A stretch of 64,000 nucleotides of DNA from Cyanobacteria bacterium FACHB-DQ100 (GCA_014695195.1 JACJNW010000039.1:248001-312000); one strand, 5' to 3'. Shown: positions 54,473 to 63,759, counted from the first letter of the stretch. The notes: generated by a model not told the origin, from the sequence alone. Numbers and translations: made by a program.

Positions 54473-54858
54473 ATCTCCCTTCCTGTAATGAAAACGATTG
54501 AAAACCTTGATTCAGACATCACCAACAGTGACCAGGAAATTCCTGACCGATGTGGCTGGCATTACACCTTGACACTGGGGATCAGCTTGCCATACATGAT
54601 CCCATGTTTGGAGACAGTTTGTGAATCTCGCTGCTCTCCCGTGCATAGGCGCGAACTGATCTGAATCATATCAGGATTTCAATAAGCCTTAGTTTAGAGA
54701 ATCTGTGTTGATTAATAAAAAAATGTTATGAGATTTACCTAGATGTAACGTTTGGCATATGAAAACTTAAGAAACAGTTAAAACGCCCATTTCTGCATCA
54801 AGCGCGCTCGAAGTCAAGGGGATCGCTGCAGCAAATTTTTTACTTTCTTTAACTTTCG
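54473..54858 (-). promoter_or_regulatory. rbcL leader/promoter region with two inverted repeats
   Basis: 386 bp without a gene, upstream of rbcL on the minus strand. Inverted repeats: CAGGAA-A-TTCCTG (54533-54545) and GGGATCA/TGATCCC (54578-54584, 54597-54603, 12-base loop), 60-130 bp before the ATG, so likely in the 5' leader or at a regulator site. TATGAT-like sequence near 54668-54674 could be a -10 box. ExbD ends on the far side, so a terminator for it is not evident here. Confidence 0.45.
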
Positions 54859-55260
54859 TTACGACTGACGAGTTGCGATTCCTAGCCGAATCCCAGGAAT
54901 CGATCGCAATCGATCCATTACGGTAATCACTTGACCATGCGAAACTCTTTCGTCGGCATTGATTACGACAACCGCTTGGCGATTGCGGCTCAAGATTTCA
55001 CGCACTGTCGCTGGAAGCGTATCAATCACAATCGGCTTTTTATCAACTGCGATTTCTCCCTTTGGATTAATCGTCACCACAATCTGAGCTGTTTTTTGGG
55101 CTTCAGCCGTGACAGCTTTCGGAAGCGAAACGGGGAGACCTTGCGATCGCGTTAAAAACAGCGTAGACATAATAAAGAATGTCAATAGCGCAAACACCAC
55201 ATCGATCAGAGGCGCAAGATAAATTTGCGGGGGTAGGTCTGGCTCTTCAGGAAGACGCAT
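54859..55260 (-). CDS. exbD: ExbD/TolR-type biopolymer transport protein
   Basis: 133 residues with one N-terminal helix (IYLAPLIDVVFALLTFFIMS, with the conserved proton-pathway Asp) and a periplasmic domain (VVTINPKGEIAVDKK). Works with ExbB/TonB to energise outer-membrane transport. 21 bp after exbB, same strand. No TonB gene is present here. Confidence 0.9.
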   Translation of the reverse strand: MRLPEEPDLPPQIYLAPLIDVVFALLTFFIMSTLFLTRSQGLPVSLPKAVTAEAQKTAQIVVTINPKGEIAVDKKPIVIDTLPATVREILSRNRQAVVVINADERVSHGQVITVMDRLRSIPGIRLGIATRQS

Positions 55261-55281
55261 CGGGAACTCCTCGACAGTTTT

Positions 55282-55899
55282 TCAGATAGCGTGGCGACGA
55301 CGGTAAAGCAATTCTAATTGTCCACCGTATTCTTGAATCAGTGCGAGTTGTTTGGTGTACAAACCGCGAAAGAGATTCGCAAAAAATAGCGTAAAAATGG
55401 CAACGACCAAGCCTGCTGCGGTTGAAATCAACGCTTCACTAATTCCACCCGTTACCCCTAGTGTATTGGCTCCTCCCACATCCCCCAAGCGCAATGAAGC
55501 AAATGAAGTAATTAGTCCGGTTACGGTTCCCAGTAAGCCAAGGAGCGGGGCGAGACCGACGATCGTATCAAACACCGTGTTAAACCGTTTTAACAGTGGA
55601 ATCTCTGCCATACCCGCACTTTCGAGTGCCAGCCGGAATTCTTCAGGCGTGGCTTGCTCCAGCTCTAAAGCTGCAAGAAAGATTCGAGCGATCGGTAAAT
55701 CTGAATTTTTCTCTAACATCTGAAAGGCAGCGATCGGATTGCGCTTGTAAACATTCATCACTTCTCTAGCGACTCGCTGCTGACGCTGAGAAATTTTTAC
55801 CCAAAACAGCGATCGTTCTAGAATCAGTGCCACTGCCAAAATTGAAAACAGCAGCAACGGAATCATCACAACTCCGCCAGCAATGAACCAGTTAGGCAT
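55282..55899 (-). CDS. exbB: ExbB/TolQ/MotA-family proton channel protein
   Basis: About 205 residues from the ATG at 55899 (MPNWFIAGGVVMIPLLLFSI). Three helices, with TVFDTIVGLAPLLGLLGTVT and SEALISTAAGLVVAIFTLFF as the family's conserved pore helices. Pairs with the downstream exbD; together a TonB-type or Tol-type proton motor. Confidence 0.9.
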   Translation of the reverse strand: MPNWFIAGGVVMIPLLLFSILAVALILERSLFWVKISQRQQRVAREVMNVYKRNPIAAFQMLEKNSDLPIARIFLAALELEQATPEEFRLALESAGMAEIPLLKRFNTVFDTIVGLAPLLGLLGTVTGLITSFASLRLGDVGGANTLGVTGGISEALISTAAGLVVAIFTLFFANLFRGLYTKQLALIQEYGGQLELLYRRRHAI

Positions 55900-55961
55900 G
55901 AGAAATCGCGACTTTAGAACAACCACCCATTATGAATGAAGCGGGGAACGATCGTGGCGAT

Positions 55962-56192
55962 TTAATTAGCTGAATCTTCCTCAAGCGCCTGAATCCGTTC
56001 TTCGTCTGTTAATCCAGGAAAAGCTTCTGTTTGTTCTTCATACTCATAAATCAACATCACCAAAACCCTCAAATAACCGTGAACATCGTCATTTGAGGGA
56101 CGGCTCAGGACTTGATTAATTTGCTCTTGCGTCGCTCGTAACAGCGCTTTATCTTGAATTGAATGCGGCGAAAACTCTGTTAATGGCTTGCA
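55962..56192 (-). pseudogene. start-less 77-codon open frame, possible antitoxin remnant
   Basis: This frame continues directly from the TGA that ends the methyltransferase (56193-56195) and stays open for 76 codons to TAA at 55962-55964. No ATG or GTG occurs near its beginning; the first internal ones are deep in the sequence. The peptide has a coherent helical look (HSIQDKALLRATQEQINQVL, YLRVLVMLIYEYEEQTE), which recalls the N-terminal part of HigA-type antitoxins, but with no helix-turn-helix. Either a degraded gene or a gene with a non-standard start. Confidence 0.35.
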
Positions 56193-56954
56193 TCACGCTT
56201 GATCGATTGGTTTTGACAACTTGAAGGCAACAGAATAAGGAAGATTTTGATATTTGAAGAATTCTTGCTCATTTTTGGCGAGATGCGCCCGATCGCTTCC
56301 TAATCTCGGTTCCTCAAAATCAACTACATCAAAACCAGCCAACTTAAACGCTTTCCAATAGTCTGATAGAGGTCGGTGGAACCAGATAAACGAAGCCGTA
56401 AAGTGTTTCCAAGGCGGATCTTGGCGCTTTTGCCGTCCAAAGTATGATTCTTTCCAGTGATACGCAACAGAGGCATCATTCACAACGGCGGCTCCTTGAT
56501 CAAAACAAGGATGTGAAAACACCAAAACCGCAATCCCACCCAGCTTTAACACTCGTTGGAAAGCGAGAATTGTCTCTTCTAAATCAGGTAAATCCATCAA
56601 AACATAATTGGACACAAGCAAATCAAAGTGTTCATCTGGAAGCGTTTTGAGTTCTGAGCAGGAATCTTCGTGAAAGTCGATCGATAATCCTTATCGTGCT
56701 TTTTGTTGCGCGATCACCAACATCCCTGGCGCAAGATCAACTCCGGTGACGATTGCACCCTTTCGACAAAGTTGATGTGATAAATATCCGGTTCCACAAC
56801 CTGCATCTAAAACAGCGCGCCCGTCTACCGCTCCCAAAAACTGCCACACTACCGGATCAGAATTGAGAATGCGATTGCGATCTCCCGGCTCACCAACCTG
56901 AATATTCCAATCTTGAGCCTTCTGATTCCAAGACTCGTAAATTTCTTGTTCCAT
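56193..56954 (-). pseudogene. SAM-dependent methyltransferase interrupted by an in-frame TAA
   Basis: Read as one frame from ATG 56954 (MEQEIYESWNQKAQDWN) to TGA 56193, it has motif I AVLDAGCGTGYLSHQLCRKG, motif post-I GVDLAPGM, motif IV-like LLVSNYVLMDLPDLEET and VLKLGGIAVLVFSHPCFDQG near the middle. The frame is interrupted once, by TAA at 56691-56693, between KAR and GLSIDFHEDSCSEL; both sides are in the same frame. The likely ancestral codon was CAA, GAA or AAA. Unless it is read through, the product is truncated to about 87 residues. Confidence 0.7.
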
Positions 56955-56993
56955 AACTTTGCAGAATAGTTGGAACAAGTCAGGCTAAGATAA

Positions 56994-57794
56994 TTAACCC
57001 TGTTTCGGAAAATGCGTGACTTCTGCATAACCGCTAAAAATCAGCTTATCGTCTTCAGTTTCTAAGCGATTTAGGCGCATCGTCACACCATCAAGATTAA
57101 ATCGATCGAGATCCACCATATTATTTAAAATCTCAGCAAAGGTATTGCTCAAAAGCTCTGACACTCCACGTTGAGCTTCAGGAATGTCATCAACAATAAA
57201 TTGTGGATTTTGAAACAGAATGCGACGACGACGTTCGATCGCGATCGTTGCAGTTAAGCAAATTGGAATGAGTCCATTCGGTAATGCTGCTTTTGCAGAA
57301 ATCTGGATTTGATTTTCGGGCAGAAGCTTCAGAACAACTTCCGAGAAGGCAACAGGTTCACCCCCGGAGAGATTCATCAATGACGCTTCCGTAATGTTTT
57401 CCATTCGAGGCTTAACTAGTTCAGACTGAAATGCCTTATTCAGACCCGCTTCTGTAAGGATGACCTTTGCAACAGCTTGAGCCGCTTGCTTGAGGCGAAT
57501 CTTACCCGATAGGACAGAGCCGAAATCGATCGACACCGCATCGGTTTCAAACCACATCTCCTCAACCCAGAATTCACGGCGGATCAGCAACCCACGTCCG
57601 CTCATTTTGAAGCTGTCAATGCTGCCCTGCAACAGCTTGCTTGATGGAAAACATTTGAGTGAAACATCCACAGACTCACTCTGCGTAAACAGATGGCGAA
57701 TCGATTGACTCAACACAGAGTTCAGCATCTGTTCGCCGAAGTCCGTGTTATTGGTGGGGGGCTTGAAGCCAGTAAATCCGCCAAACATAAGCAT
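56994..57794 (-). CDS. DUF2993 protein
   Basis: About 266 residues from ATG 57794 (MLMFGGFTGFKPPTN), with AAGG eight bases before. The family start is MFGG; other parts are QSESVDVSLKCFPSSKLLQG, IDSFKMSGRGLLIRREFWVE and ETDAVSIDFGSVLSGKI. DUF2993 members are lipid-associated or secreted beta-barrel-like proteins, mostly cyanobacterial and actinobacterial; function unknown. The open frame to 57929 lacks start support. Confidence 0.8.
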   Translation of the reverse strand: MLMFGGFTGFKPPTNNTDFGEQMLNSVLSQSIRHLFTQSESVDVSLKCFPSSKLLQGSIDSFKMSGRGLLIRREFWVEEMWFETDAVSIDFGSVLSGKIRLKQAAQAVAKVILTEAGLNKAFQSELVKPRMENITEASLMNLSGGEPVAFSEVVLKLLPENQIQISAKAALPNGLIPICLTATIAIERRRRILFQNPQFIVDDIPEAQRGVSELLSNTFAEILNNMVDLDRFNLDGVTMRLNRLETEDDKLIFSGYAEVTHFPKQG

Positions 57795-58172
57795 TTTTAG
57801 AACCTTGCTCCATTCATTATGTAACAGAATGTTAAGACTGGCAACAAATGGGATATCAACGGAGGTAATGCAAAGCTTCAGAAACTTGAATCGTTTGCTT
57901 GAGCCATAACGCTGGCTTCTTAGAGCCATTATGCTTAATCAAAGCACGAATCGCGAGTTGAATCAGATTTGCAGGTGCTATGACAGACATAAGCAGTCCC
58001 GCAAAAGTTGTTTCCTGGATGCACGATCGACCCTAAGCCAAAAGCGAAGAAATCGCTGGGAATCATTCAACACTTCAAGCTTTTTCGCTGAAGTTGGCTT
58101 ATGTCTAGTCTATCCGGGTACAGAAATAATCTTGTAATGAACCATTTTGATCAAACAAGCACCAGAAATCTA
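57795..58172. other. 378-bp divergent intergenic region
   Basis: No supported gene between the DUF2993 start and the start at 58173. Short frames exist here, but their sequences do not look protein-like. The promoters of both neighbours should be here. Confidence 0.4.
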
Positions 58173-58508
58173 ATGATGAAAAATGTTCTTGTTTTCTTCA
58201 GTCTCAGCGTTTTGATCTCGCTTGTAACTCAGCTATTTTCACCTGCCGACGCACAGATCGGATTAGTAGAATCGCGGCTTTCGCGGATCGAAACTGAACT
58301 TGTGGGGATTCGCTCGGAGTTAAATCAACTGTCTGCAAGCCGTCCCCGCGCTGGAGTCTCAGTTCCCTCTCCTTCAAGCTCTCCAACGCTTCCACGATCA
58401 ACAAAGTTCACGGATGCCCAGTTCGATCGACTCGCAACCCTGGTGATTGAATTACGTGAACGAATCAAAACTTTAGAAGAAAAAGTCGCTAAATTGCAGG
58501 GGCGGTAA
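58173..58508 (+). CDS. small secreted coiled-coil protein
   Basis: About 112 residues from ATG 58173. The signal peptide MMKNVLVFFSLSVLISLVTQ ends near ADAQ; then a coiled-coil (IGLVESRLSRIETELVGIRS), a Ser/Pro linker and a second charged helix (LATLVIELRERIKTLEEKVA). No family assigned. An ATG at 58137 is also in frame. Confidence 0.6.
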   Translation: MMKNVLVFFSLSVLISLVTQLFSPADAQIGLVESRLSRIETELVGIRSELNQLSASRPRAGVSVPSPSSSPTLPRSTKFTDAQFDRLATLVIELRERIKTLEEKVAKLQGR

Positions 58509-58659
58509 GAGCCTACGTATCCCATTTTTATGCTGCGTGTAATAAATCACGCTTCTCTGAATTGACTCCGCTCTGGAACTAAACTCGAGAAAACTCTATC
58601 TTGTTCCACGATTAGCACAAGTTGATCTTTGATCTCTAGCAGGATAACTTCCACAACAC

Positions 58660-59565
58660 ATGAAGAGGCTTTTTCAGGTTCTTGCGATCGTCCTAGTCGG
58701 GTTTGCTACATTTTTGATTGCTGTTCAATCGGGACAAGCCGAATGGCTCGATGGGCTTCGGATCAAGACCTCCCAACCCCGGTTGATTAGTTTTCAGCAA
58801 AATATTGCCGAGGCAAGCGATCTGCTATCGAGCGCTTGTGCCATTAAACCCGTCTCAAGAGGCGGTAGACCCCGAAATCTTCCCGCCATTCAAGGCACTC
58901 CTTCTCTGAGTCGATTCCGCCAAGACTCGCCCCCTAGCTCGACTTATCAACCGAGAGAAGAAGTTGCTCTAGCACATCCTTCAAACTTCGGACGACGATT
59001 TGCTCAAGATCTGTACGGTCGTCCGGTCAGCAATGAGCCGATCGTCGTTCTGCATGAAACCGTGGGGTCGGGCAGCTCTGCGATTAACTACTTTAGAACG
59101 CCCCACCCGAATGATAATGATCAAGTGAGCTATCACGCTCTCATTCGGGAAAACGGTAATGTGGTTTATCTTGTTCCGCCCGATCGTCGTGCTTTTGGAG
59201 CCGGAAACTCTGTGTTTAATGGCAATAAAGGGGAAGAAGCGGTCAAAACAAATCCCACCTTTCCGCCTTCTGTCAACAATTTTGCTTACCATATCTCGCT
59301 AGTGACACCGCCTGATGGACGAGACGATGGAGCTAGACATAGCGGCTACACTCGCGCTCAATATCAGTCCTTGGCTTGGCTAGTCGCCAAAACAGGCATT
59401 TCCAACGATCGCATTAGTACCCATCAGCTTGTTGATCGATCAAGGTCGCGACGTGATCCCCGCAGCTTCAATACCCAGCTCTTCGCCCAACTTCTGGATG
59501 CTTTCCCGAAGACGAGCGACATTTCAATGCAGTGCACATTGCCTGCGATCGCTCAAGAAGAATAA
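58660..59565 (+). CDS. N-acetylmuramoyl-L-alanine amidase (Amidase_2, AmpD-type), secreted
   Basis: 301 residues. Signal peptide FQVLAIVLVGFATFLIAVQS to SGQA. Zinc-amidase domain: PIVVLHETVGSGSSAINYF (first His), VSYHALIRENGNVVYLVPP and ISTHQLVDRSRSRRDPRSFN (third ligand region), typical of the family that cuts the MurNAc-L-Ala bond of peptidoglycan. Between ~170 and 215 is an extra Gly/Asn loop. Probably extracytoplasmic wall turnover. A terminator follows the stop. Confidence 0.85.
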   Translation: MKRLFQVLAIVLVGFATFLIAVQSGQAEWLDGLRIKTSQPRLISFQQNIAEASDLLSSACAIKPVSRGGRPRNLPAIQGTPSLSRFRQDSPPSSTYQPREEVALAHPSNFGRRFAQDLYGRPVSNEPIVVLHETVGSGSSAINYFRTPHPNDNDQVSYHALIRENGNVVYLVPPDRRAFGAGNSVFNGNKGEEAVKTNPTFPPSVNNFAYHISLVTPPDGRDDGARHSGYTRAQYQSLAWLVAKTGISNDRISTHQLVDRSRSRRDPRSFNTQLFAQLLDAFPKTSDISMQCTLPAIAQEE

Positions 59566-59594
59566 AAAACAGGGACGCTGGTGAAGCGTCCCTG
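59562..59594. terminator. bidirectional terminator between the amidase and FG-GAP genes
   Basis: Perfect 10-bp stem CAGGGACGCT/AGCGTCCCTG (59570-59579, 59585-59594), 5-base loop. The minus strand is followed by GTTTTTTATT, so it strongly ends the FG-GAP gene (59614-62373) and may serve the amidase too. Confidence 0.85.
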
Positions 59595-59613
59595 TCTATC
59601 AGACACAATTGAG

Positions 59614-62373
59614 TTAGTTGTAAGTGAACTTGATGTAGTTCTTGCCGATCGTGTCTTCGGGAGCCACCGGATTCAAGTCAGCATTTAATGGGTCGATCCT
59701 GTTGTTTGCGAAGTCCGCTTCCTTAGCAGTATTTTCTGCCGGATCAATCCAGACTGAGAGGTAATAGGTTTGTCCGCGCACCAGCGAAGCTGCGGGAGGA
59801 AGCTTGAGGTTAAGATCTAGCATCCTCGTATCCGATCCGCTACCTTTTGCCCCCAGAATCGTGCCACTTGTTGGAGCATTGACGAAGAACTGGTTAAAAT
59901 TGCCAGAGGTAGTGCCTGCTGCCCAAACCTCTAAGGGGATGTCTGTGGTTTGATCTAGAGTTGTATCTAAAGAGAGATAGAACTGGAGTGGAAGAGCAGT
60001 GTCGCTAGGGAACGCTCGATTTCCAAGGTTTTGCAGCGTGAATGACAATCCAAGCGTCTGATCCGGCGCAAAGGTTCCGCTCGTTACCCGCATATCCGAG
60101 CCAACCAGCTCGATCGTTTCTGTCCGAGTTACAGCAAGCTGTCCCTTGTCGGTGTTGAGCGCTACGTTGAAGTTGTTGCTCTCGTTGTCTTCAGTCAACT
60201 TGTTGTTGGGATCGACGACCATCCCGATCGTGTACTGCCCATCCACAAACCAGAAGTCTGCGGCGGTATCGGGTAAGACCAGTTGAACTTCAATCTCAGC
60301 ACTTGTTGCACCCGCTGCCAGAGATGCGATGGTGTAAACGGGCAGCGTTGAGCCTGTAGTCCCTCCGATCTCAAGTTGTGCATCTGCTGTTGTCGTCGTG
60401 TCAATCCGACCATCACGCGAAATTCGGAAACCAACTTCAAGATTATTGATCGCAAGCGAACTGTTGTTTCTAACTTTGAATCTCGCGGTGAGGCGGTTCT
60501 TCTCGAAGACTTGACCGCTGCCTGGCTCAGGTGTGGGATTGAGCGCAAGTGCAGCGTCCAGCAACGAGAAGGAGACTCCCGCAACATCAGTGGTCTTGGG
60601 TTTGCCCGTTACGCTTAGCGTGTAGTCGGGGGCTAAGTCTGTCCGGGTTGTGGACACTTTCACAGCGTAAGCCCCCCCATTCAGCAGCATATCAGGCGTA
60701 GCCGCGATCGCGCTTCCAAGGGTGCCATTTTGCAGAATCGGGAAGAGTTCCAGGGTCACTCCAGTGCCTGTCGCATTGAGCGTCACATTCGACTGAGTAG
60801 AAACGTTGAATCTGAAGTAGTCAGCCGCATTGAACTGTACTCTATCCCGGTAAGTTGCGCTTCCATCTAACAAGCCCAGGTTGAAAGCCGTCGCTGCCAC
60901 ATAGCCCCCCGATTGGGAACGTCCGCTAATTTCAAACGGCTGGGCTTGAATTTTGCGCTGCATGATGCCTTGAACTCTCCAGGGGCTGCCGATCGTACTT
61001 GCCGGGGCATTCCTGGTGCTAATATTCGTTCCGTTCATCAGCAAGATTTCAATTCCCCCCTGCTGGTCGTTGCGGTAGATGATATCTTCCTTGCTGTCAT
61101 AGTTAAAATCGCCAATTCCGGCGATCGTCCAGCCTGCGCCGTTGTTGTAGTTGCTGCCGTTGAATTGGACAAATTGCTGGCTTGAGAAGCTCTTGCCATC
61201 CGGATTCATCAGCCAAATTGCCATTTCACCTGTTCTGCGGTTGCGCCACAGCAAGTCTTTGTTGCCGTTGCCACTGTTTGTTCTGCCGTCAAAGTTGCCT
61301 AACGCCTCAATTTGCCAGTCTAGTGAAATTGCCGCCGTCATCCAACCATGACTGATACTGGTTCCATCCATCAACCAAATTGCCGCAGTACCTGTGGAGC
61401 GATCGCGCAGTACAATGTCTGTCTTGCCGTCGCTATTGAAATCACCGTAGAGCTGCGGTTGCCATGAAGGTGCAATTTTAATTAAAGCTCCACGTCTGAT
61501 CTCAGCACCGTTCATCAGCCAGAATGCGAAGTCGCCAGTTGACAGGTTCTGGAGGATGATATCTGATCTAGTATCTGCGTCAAGATCAACGGCTGCAACA
61601 GTTCTCCAACCCGGACCAACATTAACTAAGTTTCCGTTGACCGATACTCCACCCTTAAGTTGCCAAACCGCAACTTGTCCTTGACTAGTATTTTGCCAAA
61701 CAAGGTCTGCTTGCCCATCGCCACTGAGATCCTTTACAGCGGTAATCTGCCATTCTGGACCAATTGAGAGATTTGCCGAAAATCCTGCATTCGCAACCTC
61801 TCCTCCTTTAAACGTCCAGAAAGCAACCTGCCCCTGACCATTGCGCCAGAGGAGATCTTCTTCTCCGTCCCCGTCTAAGTCTGCAATGCCCTGAACTTGC
61901 CAATCTGAGGCGACATCTTCCTGCGATGTTGCCCCTGCAACAGTTGTGCCATCCATTCTCCAGACAGCAGATTGAGCGCCAGGAGCATTACGCCAAAAGA
62001 TATTGCTCAGGCTAGCGTCAGTGTTAACTGCAACATTCAGCTTGTAATTTGCAGTTGGAGCGTCTTGGGCAAGCGACACCTCTATGGTGTAAACTCCGGG
62101 AGTCAGAGCGCCTGTCCCCAGTAAAAGCGACTCAGAAAGCTTGCCTTGATTTCTAGATTCTCCGACTAAGACTCTGGTACCGTCAGTCATCGCCGGTTCT
62201 CGGAACACTCGGAGATCTGCATCACCAGACAGATCCGTCAATGAAAAATTTCCTGCACTGCTCCGAAAATTTCTGAGATCGATTTGAAAGCTAGTGGTAG
62301 GAGTGTTGGTATTGAGGGAGCCGCTCTGGGTCGATGGAATCAGTGGATTTTGAATAAGGGTGGGTGAAGTCAT
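59614..62373 (-). CDS. FG-GAP repeat protein with PPC-like and CARDB-like domains
   Basis: 919 residues, no clear signal peptide (MTSPTLIQNPLIPSTQSGSL). Residues about 30-115 look like a pre-peptidase C-terminal (PPC) domain (GALTPGVYTIEVSLAQD). Seven ~45-residue FG-GAP-like units follow (about 130-440), each with a D-x-D-x-D-G-style calcium loop (ADLDGDGEEDLLWRN, DLSGDGQADLVWQN, DFNSDGKTDIVLRD) and WLMNG or similar. Next, a second PPC-like part (about 480-570), then two CARDB-like domains (about 610-720 and 740-860, SSLAINNLEVGFRISRDG). A large surface-exposed, calcium-binding beta-propeller-type protein; export route unclear. ATG 62373. Confidence 0.8.
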   Translation of the reverse strand: MTSPTLIQNPLIPSTQSGSLNTNTPTTSFQIDLRNFRSSAGNFSLTDLSGDADLRVFREPAMTDGTRVLVGESRNQGKLSESLLLGTGALTPGVYTIEVSLAQDAPTANYKLNVAVNTDASLSNIFWRNAPGAQSAVWRMDGTTVAGATSQEDVASDWQVQGIADLDGDGEEDLLWRNGQGQVAFWTFKGGEVANAGFSANLSIGPEWQITAVKDLSGDGQADLVWQNTSQGQVAVWQLKGGVSVNGNLVNVGPGWRTVAAVDLDADTRSDIILQNLSTGDFAFWLMNGAEIRRGALIKIAPSWQPQLYGDFNSDGKTDIVLRDRSTGTAAIWLMDGTSISHGWMTAAISLDWQIEALGNFDGRTNSGNGNKDLLWRNRRTGEMAIWLMNPDGKSFSSQQFVQFNGSNYNNGAGWTIAGIGDFNYDSKEDIIYRNDQQGGIEILLMNGTNISTRNAPASTIGSPWRVQGIMQRKIQAQPFEISGRSQSGGYVAATAFNLGLLDGSATYRDRVQFNAADYFRFNVSTQSNVTLNATGTGVTLELFPILQNGTLGSAIAATPDMLLNGGAYAVKVSTTRTDLAPDYTLSVTGKPKTTDVAGVSFSLLDAALALNPTPEPGSGQVFEKNRLTARFKVRNNSSLAINNLEVGFRISRDGRIDTTTTADAQLEIGGTTGSTLPVYTIASLAAGATSAEIEVQLVLPDTAADFWFVDGQYTIGMVVDPNNKLTEDNESNNFNVALNTDKGQLAVTRTETIELVGSDMRVTSGTFAPDQTLGLSFTLQNLGNRAFPSDTALPLQFYLSLDTTLDQTTDIPLEVWAAGTTSGNFNQFFVNAPTSGTILGAKGSGSDTRMLDLNLKLPPAASLVRGQTYYLSVWIDPAENTAKEADFANNRIDPLNADLNPVAPEDTIGKNYIKFTYN

Positions 62374-62623
62374 AGTGTGCTGATTTAGGCTGAATTGCTA
62401 CCGACTTTTGACGTAGTATTCCCTGATGTAGGAGGTCAAAAAGCGCTTTTCTAGGAAATTCTCAATTCAGCCGAACCAACAGAGCAAGCAACACTTAGAA
62501 AAATTTATACAGACTTATCCGATATTGCTTCAGAGTGAATACTGAAAATAATTCCCTTTGAGAGACTGACAGATCGCCCCTCCGTGAAGCTCCGGATTGC
62601 ATTGTTTCACCTGGAAGATGCAA

Positions 62624-63235
62624 TTAAAACTCAATTCCCGGCTGAGCTTTGATCCCTTGTTCGCGGAAGGGATGCTTCACGATCGTCATTTCGGTGACGA
62701 GATCTGCTCGATCAACGAGAGCAGCGGGTGCCCCTCTTCCGGTGAGAATGACATGAGAGTCTTCTGGTTTTTGGTCGAGTCCTGCTAAAACGGTTTCTAC
62801 TTCGAGATAGCCCAGCTTCAGAGCGACATTGACTTCATCGAGCAAGACTAATCGAAAGTTGGGATTCTGAATATAAGAGAGTGCTCTTTCCCAGGCTTCT
62901 GTGGCTTTGAGAATATCGCGATCGCGATCTTGGGTTTCCCAGGTAAAGCCTTCTCCCATTGCATGAAACTCAAGCTGATCGCCCCAGTGCTCGAATGCAG
63001 CTTTCTCCGCAGGTTCCCATGCGCCTTTGATGAATTGCACGATCGCGACTTTGTAGCCGTGACCCAAGGAGCGTAACACCATTCCTAAAGCTGCAGTAGT
63101 TTTTCCTTTTCCGTTTCCGGTGTTCACGATAATCAAGCCTTTTTCACGGGTGCGATCGGCAATGCGTTGATCCTGGACTTGTTTGCGGCGCTGCATTTTC
63201 AGGCGGTGCTGTTCCGCGTTTAAAGCGTCAGACAT
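62624..63235 (-). CDS. cobO: cob(I)yrinic acid a,c-diamide adenosyltransferase
   Basis: 203 residues. Adds the 5'-deoxyadenosyl group to the cobalt of corrinoids using ATP. P-loop IVNTGNGKGKTTAALGMVLR (about residue 36) and QFIKGAWEPAEKAAFE, later VLLDEVNVALKLGYL, are typical of the CobO/BtuR family. ATG 63235. No other cobalamin gene is adjacent; the cobT-like gene is at 18.2 kb. Confidence 0.92.
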   Translation of the reverse strand: MSDALNAEQHRLKMQRRKQVQDQRIADRTREKGLIIVNTGNGKGKTTAALGMVLRSLGHGYKVAIVQFIKGAWEPAEKAAFEHWGDQLEFHAMGEGFTWETQDRDRDILKATEAWERALSYIQNPNFRLVLLDEVNVALKLGYLEVETVLAGLDQKPEDSHVILTGRGAPAALVDRADLVTEMTIVKHPFREQGIKAQPGIEF

Positions 63236-63759
63236 GATTTCAGTAGAATGATAGGGCGATAGATTGTAGCGTATTTGTGTTCACTCTGTAGCGGAAGCTA
63301 TTAATAAAAACGTGCCATTTTTTTTAACAGTGCTAGGATGAGGCTATCTGTAGCAGTTGCAGGTTAAGAGAACAGAATTGAAACGTTTTTCTTTAACTGG
63401 ATATCCTTGGCGACCGCTGTGGTATCTGGAGCTGAAATTGAAGCGCATAGGGCAGTGCGATCCGACGCTATCTTGGGTTGATCGCTGCGAAGCTCCCAGT
63501 ATGAACTGACCGATCTGTAACTTTAGGTTCGTCGATCGTTCTTCTCTCTTGAGAAGTTAATTACCGCACGGACTGGATCGGTCGGATTCTCTATGAACGG
63601 GAATTCTTAAACTTAAATAGTGCGATCGGCTCAAAGCGGTCTAGTTTGTGCTGGATAACTTCTGAAGTTTTCAGTGGTCATAGCTGCGTTGCAAATTTCA
63701 GCCTGGGTTCATTTTGTCTGTCTTCACTCTATGCGTTCGGCCTTTTCTGGAGTATCACA
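63236..63759. other. 524-bp intergenic region before the last gene
   Basis: No firm gene, and no cobalamin riboswitch box was recognised upstream of cobO. It holds a short frame (63378-63509) and a small hairpin CTTCTC/GAGAAG (63541-63546, 63551-63556). Confidence 0.4.
63378..63509 (+). CDS. possible small leader peptide or ORF
   Basis: TTG start, 43 codons: LKRFSLTGYPWRPLWYLELK and on to APSMN. The residues look plausible (Trp/Tyr-rich, basic), but no ribosome site is evident beyond AAGAG about 10 bases upstream, and no homologue is known to me. It ends about 250 bp before the deoxyhypusine-synthase-like gene. Confidence 0.25.
   Translation: MKRFSLTGYPWRPLWYLELKLKRIGQCDPTLSWVDRCEAPSMN

Noticed and set aside
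57931-58137. 68-residue frame in the DUF2993 upstream gap
   Set aside because: No ribosome site, charge-rich without pattern and no recognised similarity.
63236-63400. Cobalamin riboswitch upstream of cobO
   Set aside because: I looked for a B12-box-like sequence on the minus strand and found none.
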